A program made the translations under genes and the position numbers. 36,860 nucleotides of DNA from Chitinophagaceae bacterium (lineage in GTDB: Bacteria; Bacteroidota; Bacteroidia; Chitinophagales; Chitinophagaceae): the NCBI GenBank assembly GCA_021299955.1, contig JAJTFQ010000012.1, forward strand, positions 6,648 through 43,507. Reading direction: 5' to 3'. This document shows positions 29,286 through 36,860 of the stretch, in pieces (positions within the stretch are counted from its first letter, which is position 1; the number at the start of each line of letters is the position of its first letter). Under the pieces are notes generated by a model. The model had not been told where the DNA came from. It ran no database searches and was given only the letters and a program-made list of their open reading frames with translations.

Positions 29286-30356
29286 TCAGCCCTGCGACTG
29301 GCTCTGGGTAATCAAATGCTTAAGATCGGGGATCAGCCTGTCCACGCCTTCCTGCAAGGGCAGTAGTACCGGCCGGGCCAGTACCTGCTCATATCGCTGA
29401 CGAAGGGTCTTCGCCTCTTCGGGCGTACAACCTTCGGTATGCATCCCCACCGCAACGACTTTCGTCCCATATGCCTCGATCAGCCTGATCTCCGAAAGAA
29501 CATCCGGGATCTCTCCCCACTTGGGATTGTGATCCCAGTACTTGCGCTTGGGAGAGAACATAAGCACCGCGTGGCGCGCCCCACCTGATAACAAGAGCTC
29601 CGGACCACAGGGCCCGCTGGGATTGCGCAAACCCGACTGACCCTCCAGAAAGATGATCTCCGGATTGGCCTCGCGCCAGCACTGCAGGATGGCATGCTCC
29701 AACTCACCTGTGACAAAATCATTCAGCGTCGCATCGAAGATGAAACCATACTGACCGCCCTGCATCCAACCCGTCTGTCCTGTGAAGATCATCTCCGCAC
29801 GCAGACCGCTCGCTTCACAGGCCTGACGCAGCAGACGAGCAGTTGTGCGTTTGCCCATCGCACAATCCATCCCAATGACGGCCACCACCGGAACATCCAC
29901 CTTCTTGATATCACCCGTCCAGAAATGAAGCTCTTCACGGGTCTTGGGCTTCCGTACATCTATGATCTCGGCCTGGTAGAGATTAGCCAGGGAAACGATA
30001 TCCTGTTTGTCGCTCAGGAATTCATGCAGACCATTGACGATCGACAGACCGGCGCGAAGGGCCAGCCGGATCACTTCCATCATGTCAGACGGCAACTTGC
30101 CACCGACCGTCGCCACGCCGATGACCAGATAACGAGGTCCCCAGACTCCTGCTAAAGCATCCTCAAGATTGGCAAACATGGGAATGTCGCGATGCTTTCC
30201 ATCCAGCAGGACACCGGCGTCACGACCGGCCGTCTCCGGACCGTCAATGACGCCCAGCACTTCAAAACGTTCACTGCCGCGGATGAGCCCGTGTGCGGTC
30301 TTTGCATCATCCTTTCGGAATAACCCATTGGTGAGTACAATTGCTGGCGACTTCAT
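29286..30356 (-). CDS. DUF1611 family protein (DgcN-like N-acyltransferase candidate)
   Basis: P-loop-like VAVIGMDCAMGKRTTARLL; MIFTGQTGWMQGGQYGFIFDATLNDFVTGELEHAIL; LEGQSGLRNPSGPCG. Confidence 0.88.
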   Translation of the reverse strand: MKSPAIVLTNGLFRKDDAKTAHGLIRGSERFEVLGVIDGPETAGRDAGVLLDGKHRDIPMFANLEDALAGVWGPRYLVIGVATVGGKLPSDMMEVIRLALRAGLSIVNGLHEFLSDKQDIVSLANLYQAEIIDVRKPKTREELHFWTGDIKKVDVPVVAVIGMDCAMGKRTTARLLRQACEASGLRAEMIFTGQTGWMQGGQYGFIFDATLNDFVTGELEHAILQCWREANPEIIFLEGQSGLRNPSGPCGPELLLSGGARHAVLMFSPKRKYWDHNPKWGEIPDVLSEIRLIEAYGTKVVAVGMHTEGCTPEEAKTLRQRYEQVLARPVLLPLQEGVDRLIPDLKHLITQSQSQG

Positions 30357-30386
30357 GGATATCGTAGGTTTTGGATTTAAATCGAT

Positions 30387-31916
30387 TCAATGCTTTTTTA
30401 GGACGGATACCGGACGGGTGACCAATCTGCCGGAACGAATTCCTGTGGACCTGCCAGCGTCATACACTCGTTTTCCGTTGACCCATACACTGATGATGCC
30501 GTCGGACAATGCATGGCTGTCTTCCAGCGTCGCTCGGTCGATGACGCGATCCGGATCGAATAAGACAAGATCCGCCAGGTAACCCGGACGAATGAGGCCA
30601 CGATCCCGGATGCCCAGGTGCCGTGCCGTGAGACCCGTCATCTTATGAACGGCCTTTTCCAGGCTCATCAGTTTGCTCTCACGGACCTGACGACCCAGCA
30701 CCCGCGTAAAGGAACCAAACCCGCGGGGGTGGCGTCCGGCGTTCCCATCAGAACAAATATTCGTGTGCGGCCATGCCAGGAAGGCGGCCACATCCCCGGC
30801 GGTCATCGACTTGCCGGCAATCGCCTCGACACCATCCACATCCGGATGGGTTCGCTCATATTCCGCTGCGCGCGCGACCAAATGCAAAAGGGTCTGAGCA
30901 GGTGACTCCCGACGTATCCGGGCGATCTCCCCCAGCATGCGGCCCTCCCAGGCAGGTTCAGGCAGGTATCTCACCAGCATCGAACTGTCAGGGTCGCATA
31001 ACTTTTCAACAGCCAGTCGGGCACTGGCAGTATCCGAATACCTGCGATCAGGAAACAATACACGCAGGGTGGAGTTCCAGAAAGTGTAAGGATAGGCATC
31101 CGCCGTGATATCGATCCCCTCGGCACGAGCCCGCTCCAACCGGGCGATGACCCGGGGCGCCTGACCCCAGTCATCACGGGCCGCCAGTTTGATATGGGAT
31201 ATCTTGACAGGCATGCCCGTAAGTCGACCGATCTCGATGATCTCTTCCACGGCCTCATCCATCTTCAGATCCTCACTTCGGATATGGCTGATATATCGTC
31301 CGCCAAATTCCGCGGCTACCCGGGCAAGTGACACCACTTCCAAACGGCTGCTGTAAAAGGCACCCTCGTATTCGAGTCCGGTGGAAAGCCCCAGCGAACC
31401 GCGGGTCATCTCCTTCGACAACATCGTCCGCATCTTCGCGAGTTCGACATCCGTAGCCGGCCGGTTCAAGTCATCATCACTCATGACCTCCGACCGCAGC
31501 ATCGTATGGCCGGTGTAACTGGCGATGTTGACAGCAAAACGATTCCCGGAGAGCAATGCCTGAAGGGAATCCATCGGAAGCCCGTCGCCGTCCTGACCGA
31601 TGACGATCGTGGTAATACCCTGACTCGCCGTGGCCAATGCATCCGGATTCCTTCGAAGATATCCCAGGTGATGTGAATGCGAATCGATGAAGCCGGGAGC
31701 CAATACCTGCCCGCGACCATCCACGATACTGTCGCCCGGCATGACTTTCAACGCACCCACGGCGATGATCCTGTCTCCCCGAAGCCTCACTGAAGCGATC
31801 CTCACCGGTGTACCTGTCCCGTCGATCAGCCGGATGTTGGTGATGAGGATGTCCTTCGCCCAGGAGACGCTGGATATGCATGTAAAGCATAATATGATCA
31901 CAAAACGCGCATACAT
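30387..31916 (-). CDS. N-acyl-D-amino-acid deacylase / D-aminoacylase family amidohydrolase, exported
   Basis: Signal peptide; APGFIDSHSHHLGYL; GMPVKISHIKLA; SDGNAGRHPRGFGSFTRVLG; GYLADLVLFDPDRVID. Confidence 0.9.
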   Translation of the reverse strand: MYARFVIILCFTCISSVSWAKDILITNIRLIDGTGTPVRIASVRLRGDRIIAVGALKVMPGDSIVDGRGQVLAPGFIDSHSHHLGYLRRNPDALATASQGITTIVIGQDGDGLPMDSLQALLSGNRFAVNIASYTGHTMLRSEVMSDDDLNRPATDVELAKMRTMLSKEMTRGSLGLSTGLEYEGAFYSSRLEVVSLARVAAEFGGRYISHIRSEDLKMDEAVEEIIEIGRLTGMPVKISHIKLAARDDWGQAPRVIARLERARAEGIDITADAYPYTFWNSTLRVLFPDRRYSDTASARLAVEKLCDPDSSMLVRYLPEPAWEGRMLGEIARIRRESPAQTLLHLVARAAEYERTHPDVDGVEAIAGKSMTAGDVAAFLAWPHTNICSDGNAGRHPRGFGSFTRVLGRQVRESKLMSLEKAVHKMTGLTARHLGIRDRGLIRPGYLADLVLFDPDRVIDRATLEDSHALSDGIISVWVNGKRVYDAGRSTGIRSGRLVTRPVSVLKKH

Positions 31917-32080
31917 CTGCAGAAAATTGATGAACTTAATGCTTAAACATCATACAAGCTAACAATTTTGCAAGACTTACGTGCGAAACCCGCCAGTTTG
32001 GAAATCGTTCCTCAAAAGGACTGACGAAAAATATCCCGTGCTTACAGAAGGAAATAGCTTGTACAATATATCTAACGTTC

Positions 32081-33508
32081 ATGACTGAAAAAATCATACA
32101 CGCGAGACTGATCCTAAGCGTTTTCTCTCTGATCGCCCTGTTTGCTTGCCGAAAGGAAAATACAGGAGATACGGGTAGCCTGACAGCCGCCGATTCCGCA
32201 AAATACAATCCGGATTGGACCTTCACCAGCCATGGCAACGCATATCAGGATTACCAGCGCGTTTTCCCGCAGCAACAAGTCAACAGCATTGAGATCAAGA
32301 TGACCGCAGCCCAGTGGACATCGATCAGGGCCAATGTAAAAACCATCGTCGGAACAGACTTCGGCGTAGCCGGCGGAGGCCCTCCCCCGGCAACCAATGC
32401 CACTGAACCCGACTACGTGGATGTCAGCCTGACATTCAACGGAAAAACCTGGAAGAATGTCGGATTCAGGCTGAAGGGAAATTCCACGCTGCGGACGGCC
32501 TGGCAGACGGGCAACTACAAACTGCCCTTTCGGCTGAATTTTGATGAGTTTGAAGACAAGTATCCGGCCATCACCGATCAGCATTTCTTCGGATTCGAAG
32601 AGATGAGCTTCTCACCGGGAGCCAAAGATCCGTCCCTGATCCGGGAGAAAGCTGCCTCGGACATCTTCAGGATGGCCGGCATACCCTGCGCGCAAACGGC
32701 ATTCTACCGGGTTTCCATCGATTTTGGCAGCGGTTTGCGTTACTGCGGCGTGTACACCGGCATCGAACTCCCCGACGATAACATGATCAAGCAACAGTTC
32801 GGTGAGGAAAAAGGAAACATCTACAAGCCTGAATCGAATCTGACGAGTTTCAACATCAGTCTTTTTGAAAAAAAGAATAATGAGACAACAACCGATTACT
32901 CGGACGTCCAGCAACTGGTCTCCATCCTCAACAGTCCAACCCGTACGAGCGCACCCGCACAATGGCGAACACAGCTGGAGGCCGTCTTCAACGTCGACCA
33001 CTTCCTGAAATACCTGGCCATCAACAATGGGATGGTGAACTGGGACAGCTACGGCGTGATGGCCCACAACTTCTACCTCTACAACCATTCCGTGAAGAAA
33101 CTCACCTGGATACCCTGGGATCACAACGAGGCGCTGAATGGCAGTCCAGGCATCACCGGAACTACCGGGGGAGGTGGACCGGCTGGCAGATCCGGCCTCT
33201 CGCTGAGCATGAATGAAGTCACCGCCTCCTGGCCGCTGATCCGATACCTTGCAGACGATCCAATATACATGCAGTCCTACAAGGACCAGCTGAAAGCGTT
33301 CCGGAACAATTTCCTGGTGGAATCCACCATGCACGCCATGTTTGATAAATATTACAACCTGATACAACCCTTTGCTACGGGTACCAACGGCGAACAGGCA
33401 GGCGCTACCTACCTGACCGGCGGCGCCGCAGGATTCTCGACAGCGTTGACCGCGCTGAAAACACATATCACCAACAGAAGAGCACTCATAGCCAACTATG
33501 TTCCCTGA
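32081..33508 (+). CDS. CotH kinase family lipoprotein
   Basis: Lipobox-like LFAC; VDVSLTFNGKTWKNVGFRLKGNSTLR; ALIREKAA-type SLIREKAASDIFRMAGIPCAQTAFYRV; GVYTGIELPDD; KKLTWIPWDHNEALNG. Confidence 0.9.
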   Translation: MTEKIIHARLILSVFSLIALFACRKENTGDTGSLTAADSAKYNPDWTFTSHGNAYQDYQRVFPQQQVNSIEIKMTAAQWTSIRANVKTIVGTDFGVAGGGPPPATNATEPDYVDVSLTFNGKTWKNVGFRLKGNSTLRTAWQTGNYKLPFRLNFDEFEDKYPAITDQHFFGFEEMSFSPGAKDPSLIREKAASDIFRMAGIPCAQTAFYRVSIDFGSGLRYCGVYTGIELPDDNMIKQQFGEEKGNIYKPESNLTSFNISLFEKKNNETTTDYSDVQQLVSILNSPTRTSAPAQWRTQLEAVFNVDHFLKYLAINNGMVNWDSYGVMAHNFYLYNHSVKKLTWIPWDHNEALNGSPGITGTTGGGGPAGRSGLSLSMNEVTASWPLIRYLADDPIYMQSYKDQLKAFRNNFLVESTMHAMFDKYYNLIQPFATGTNGEQAGATYLTGGAAGFSTALTALKTHITNRRALIANYVP

Positions 33509-34319
33509 TCTTTCATCATACCAGGAAATAACCAGGATGAACCTTCAGACGGATGAAATTATTCAGAACTTCGATTACGTGAACCTATCGGAAACCATCA
33601 AAAAAGCGGCACTGATGGACAGATCCGATACCAAATATGTCATACCAGCCTCCCGACTGAACGAGGTGCTGAAAGCCTGCAAACCAAAGTACCGCATCCT
33701 CGAGATCCGGGACAAGAGATCATTTCAATATGATACTGTATATTTTGACACCCCCGGGCTGAGGTTTTATCATGATCACCATGCCGGGAAGCAGGACAGA
33801 CAAAAGGTACGGATCAGAAAATACCTGGACTCCGGCATGGCTTACCTCGAAGTCAAACATCGGCTCAACAAAGGCAACACCATCAAATCAAGGATGGTGC
33901 TGGATGCACAGTCACCCGAAGACATCAGTGCCCTGAAGCATCCCGTCTTTGCCGATGCCGGAAACCTACCCGTAGATCAGCTCCGGCCGGTCATCAGGAT
34001 ATCCTACGACCGGATCACACTGGTCGATCTGACGAACGAGGAACGGGTCACCATCGACCGGCATATCGTCTTTGAGCGAGGAAATGAAACCCGCTCGATG
34101 GATGGCATTGTCATCGCCGAAGTCAAGCAAGTCAAAAAACATCCTTCGTTTTTCCGCCGGCAAATGCGCGCCATGAACATCCGGGAGGGATCCGTCAGCA
34201 AGTACTGCATGGGAACCCTGCTCCTGAACGACCGAGTCAAAGGAAACCGCTTCAAAACCAGATTGAACAGGATCCTGAAGATCACCGACACCTTAAAACA
34301 AACCATCTCACATGCCTGA
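33498..34319 (+). CDS. VTC-domain polyphosphate polymerase family protein (alternative start 33537)
   Basis: DRSDTKYVIPASRL, YDTVYFDTPGLRFY, KVRIRKYLDSGMAYLEVKHRLNKGNTIKSRM, IVIAEVKQVK: the basic-strand and E-K pattern of the VTC tunnel fold. Overlaps the CotH stop by 11 nt. Confidence 0.88.
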   Translation: MFPDLSSYQEITRMNLQTDEIIQNFDYVNLSETIKKAALMDRSDTKYVIPASRLNEVLKACKPKYRILEIRDKRSFQYDTVYFDTPGLRFYHDHHAGKQDRQKVRIRKYLDSGMAYLEVKHRLNKGNTIKSRMVLDAQSPEDISALKHPVFADAGNLPVDQLRPVIRISYDRITLVDLTNEERVTIDRHIVFERGNETRSMDGIVIAEVKQVKKHPSFFRRQMRAMNIREGSVSKYCMGTLLLNDRVKGNRFKTRLNRILKITDTLKQTISHA

Positions 34320-34941
34320 TTTTTTCGACGGACAGGGATTCAAACTCTGGGGATCCGAAGGACTCGAATTCCTCTTTAGACTCCTGTGCGATATCCTGAC
34401 GGTGACCATCCTGATACGCGGGATCTACATCCCGAAATATCGGCGCACCAACGTCATATTTACGTTCTTTTCGATGAACATTGTCATCTTCCTGATCGGA
34501 TTCCTATTGAACAAGGTGGAGATGACCATGGGCGCCGCCTTCGGGCTCTTCGCCGTCTTTTCCATGCTCCGGTTCAGGACCGAAAACATCTCCGCCCGGG
34601 ACATGACCTACGTCTTCATCGTTATCGCCGTCGGGCTGCTCGTCTCCGTCAGTCGGGGCGGATGGCAGGAAATGCTGCTGATCAGCGGGGTGATCGTACT
34701 CTCAACCTGGCTGCTCGAAAAGGGACTACACTCGGGACAAGAAGAAGTCAGGGAGATCCTGTACGAGCGGATAGAACTCATCCATGCAAGCCGCCGGCAG
34801 GAACTCATCGAGGACCTCAGGAACCGCACCGGCCTGGAAATCCGAAGGGTTGAGATCGGAGAGATCGACCTGCTTAAGGATGCAGCCAGGGTGACCGTTT
34901 ACTACCTGCCACAGCCCAACAAGCCATCCGACCGTATATAA
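34312..34941 (+). CDS. DUF4956 domain membrane protein
   Basis: N-terminal TM helices with MGAAFGLFAVFSMLRFRTENISARDMTYVFIVIAVGLLVSV, then a soluble C-terminal domain. Start overlaps the VTC stop (ATGCCTGA). Confidence 0.88.
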   Translation: MPDFFDGQGFKLWGSEGLEFLFRLLCDILTVTILIRGIYIPKYRRTNVIFTFFSMNIVIFLIGFLLNKVEMTMGAAFGLFAVFSMLRFRTENISARDMTYVFIVIAVGLLVSVSRGGWQEMLLISGVIVLSTWLLEKGLHSGQEEVREILYERIELIHASRRQELIEDLRNRTGLEIRRVEIGEIDLLKDAARVTVYYLPQPNKPSDRI

Positions 34942-34972
34942 TGGATCTGCATGATGACTGCACCATTGCGGA

Positions 34973-35725
34973 ATGATCCAACCACTTCTCATGACTAAAA
35001 AGAATAGTATGATGCCTCAGCATTCATTTTCTTCGGGAAACCGGAAGATCTTCGTCATCAGTTGCCTGATGTCTTTCATGTCCATCATCTCCGGCGGGGT
35101 CAGAAGTCAACCAAGTAAATCCGACCCCGTGGATATCCAGGGATGGGCCATCATCAGCCTCGGATTGGACCTGCCGAAAAAATGGGAAGCCAGCCTGACC
35201 GGACAGTGGAGGACTGAGAACAACCTGAGTACGACCAAGGGATTCTATGTCTCGCCGGAGGTCTCCTACGAGATCCATAAGAAGGTGAGGATCTTCGCCA
35301 ACTTCCGCTACGCAGATGTCGTCGGCAGCCACTCCTCCCGACTGGGCATCGGATTGGAATACTCCACAAAGATTTCCGGTTGGCAGATCGGTTTGCGACC
35401 TCAGTTTCAGTACACACTTAAATACGCCGATGATGGCGACGGCTCGGCAACCGGAACAAGCATCCTGCGCACAAGACTATCCGTCAGGCACCGCATCACC
35501 AAAAAACTCGACGGATACCTGCAGGTTGAGCCTTATTTCACCTTTACACCAGGCGAATACTTCATCGATAACATCCGAAACACGGCCGGACTTCGATACG
35601 AATACCGGAAAGACCGCAGGATATCAGTGTTCTACACTTACAGACCCGATTTTGCCAAAAGTTATAACAGGCTGTTCCATATCGTCGGACTTCGATGGGA
35701 TGTGGACCTGAAATGGAAAAAATGA
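34973..35725 (+). CDS. DUF2490 domain protein, predicted outer-membrane barrel-like
   Basis: Signal; beta-rich pattern GWAIISLGLDLPKKWEASLTGQWRTENNL...LRYEYRKDRRISVFYTYRPDFAKSYNRLFHIVGLRWDVDLKWKK. Confidence 0.82.
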   Translation: MIQPLLMTKKNSMMPQHSFSSGNRKIFVISCLMSFMSIISGGVRSQPSKSDPVDIQGWAIISLGLDLPKKWEASLTGQWRTENNLSTTKGFYVSPEVSYEIHKKVRIFANFRYADVVGSHSSRLGIGLEYSTKISGWQIGLRPQFQYTLKYADDGDGSATGTSILRTRLSVRHRITKKLDGYLQVEPYFTFTPGEYFIDNIRNTAGLRYEYRKDRRISVFYTYRPDFAKSYNRLFHIVGLRWDVDLKWKK

Positions 35726-35747
35726 ACGGACAACAGACATTCAACGG

Positions 35748-36488
35748 TCAACAATTCCAGTATCTGATCGGGTTTTGCACGTGTTTCATCTCCGCATGCA
35801 CGATGCGCTTGCCCCTCTCTCCCACAAATCTCATCCATTGGGCCTCTTCCGCTTCCTTTCCATCGAAGCAATATCGACCGGGATAGGCCGGTGAAGGATA
35901 CCATGTTTCCGGCCTGAAAACGCCAACCGCCACCCCACGGATAGTGGCAATGACCAATTCCGCCTTCGCAGCCCGTTCCCTGGACAAACGCCAGTGACCA
36001 CAGACCTGCAGATAGACAGACATGCGGGTGCTCCTGTTGACGATGTCGTTGATGTTGATGAACAGGATGCGCTCTTCCGGGCGCTCATCAATAACCGGCA
36101 GCGTGTACTTGTCAACCAGCTCACGCACATGCATCGGACCGAAAGAATTACTGCCATGACCAGCCTGTGCGTTCGTCAAACCCGGAAAGGCATCGATCAA
36201 CGCCGCCTCCACATGCTCCACGATACCATCCGGTATCTCATGCCGATGAATGACATGAATGACCTCCAGTCCCGCATTCCGGATGTCCAGGATCCGCTGC
36301 TCCTTGAATGAGAGATCACTATCCGGATCTCGGTCCTTTATCGTGCCGTTGACATGATCAAAAACCCGATTTCCTTTGCCCTTGCCGATGTAAAAGGTCT
36401 CCCCATTGCGCGGATCGATCAGGCGATAGACATAATTCCCGATCTTATCGATGACTTCCTGAGGAAAGGATTGAACTGAATGTTGCAT
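35748..36488 (-). CDS. GIY-YIG nuclease family protein (LEM-3-like GIY-YIG domain)
   Basis: YVYRLIDPRNGETFYIGKGKGNRVFDHVNG; VEHVEAALIDAFPGLTNAQAGHGSNSFGPM. Confidence 0.85.
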   Translation of the reverse strand: MQHSVQSFPQEVIDKIGNYVYRLIDPRNGETFYIGKGKGNRVFDHVNGTIKDRDPDSDLSFKEQRILDIRNAGLEVIHVIHRHEIPDGIVEHVEAALIDAFPGLTNAQAGHGSNSFGPMHVRELVDKYTLPVIDERPEERILFININDIVNRSTRMSVYLQVCGHWRLSRERAAKAELVIATIRGVAVGVFRPETWYPSPAYPGRYCFDGKEAEEAQWMRFVGERGKRIVHAEMKHVQNPIRYWNC

Positions 36489-36644
36489 GACTCCGGATGA
36501 TTGAACCTGATCGTACTAAAGTATGACATTTCAGCATCGTAAAAACCCATCTGGTTGAGCGTAATATCAGCCCGCTTTGCACTGGACCGATGACCGGCAA
36601 CCTGATCTTTTCAAATCTTGCGTATCTTCCTTTTCGTGAGCAAT

Positions 36645-36860
36645 ATGAAGATGAAGATACTGGCCCTTTTGCTGGTCCTCATTCCATTCGGGGCATTTAC
36701 CCAGACGACAGACCCGAAGGGCTATGAAGTTCAGTACACCACCAGGCCTCCCCTGATCGACGGTAGGATCCGTCCCTCCGAATGGCGAAAGGCCGCATGG
36801 ACCGATGACTTTGTGGACATCACCGGTAAACCGGAACTCAAACCGCCACAAAGGACACGC
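36645..36860 (+). CDS. Exported carbohydrate-binding family 9-like protein, 3'-truncated by window edge
   Basis: Not in the ORF track because no stop lies in the window. Translation MKMKILALLLVLIPFGAFTQTTDPKGYEVQYTTRPPLIDGRIRPSEWRKAAWTDDFVDITGKPELKPPQRTR: signal peptide plus CBM9-like IDGRIxxxEWxxAxWTDDFVDI. Confidence 0.75.
   Translation, partial: MKMKILALLLVLIPFGAFTQTTDPKGYEVQYTTRPPLIDGRIRPSEWRKAAWTDDFVDITGKPELKPPQRTR

Noticed and set aside
32612-33466. 284-aa minus strand ORF
   Set aside because: Antisense to the CotH gene; no domain signal.

Overview
This window looks like Bacteroidota chromosomal DNA, probably Chitinophagaceae-like (inferred from gene content and TAnnTTTG-type promoter motifs). 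It is densely coded, with about 27 supported protein genes and no complete rRNA, tRNA or CRISPR. Most genes are ordinary: hydrolases, an E1 alpha/beta fusion, an M16 protease pair, a TonB-dependent receptor, mqnC, an MFS transporter, a lipid kinase, a GDSL esterase and others.

Five regions deserve a second look:
(1) A + strand cluster of CotH-kinase-like lipoprotein, VTC-type polyphosphate polymerase, DUF4956 membrane protein and DUF2490 protein (32081-35725). It may be a poorly characterised envelope phosphate or polyphosphate system.
(2) Two distant arrays of seven short palindromic units each (about 19804-19928 and 23860-23984). They have 18/19-nt periodicity, a conserved TTGG centre and paired stem changes.
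(3) A four-gene minus-strand operon (31916-27448): N-acyl-D-amino-acid deacylase, DUF1611/DgcN-like, dipeptide epimerase/DgcA-like and cupin. It suggests D-amino-acid or peptidoglycan-fragment catabolism.
(4) A gene-poor region after mqnC (about 15046-15995) leading into a glycosyltransferase whose 5' end looks degraded.
(5) A strong orphan intrinsic terminator (23822-23846) with no + strand CDS upstream, which may mark a small RNA.

All family calls come from motifs read by eye; no database search was run.
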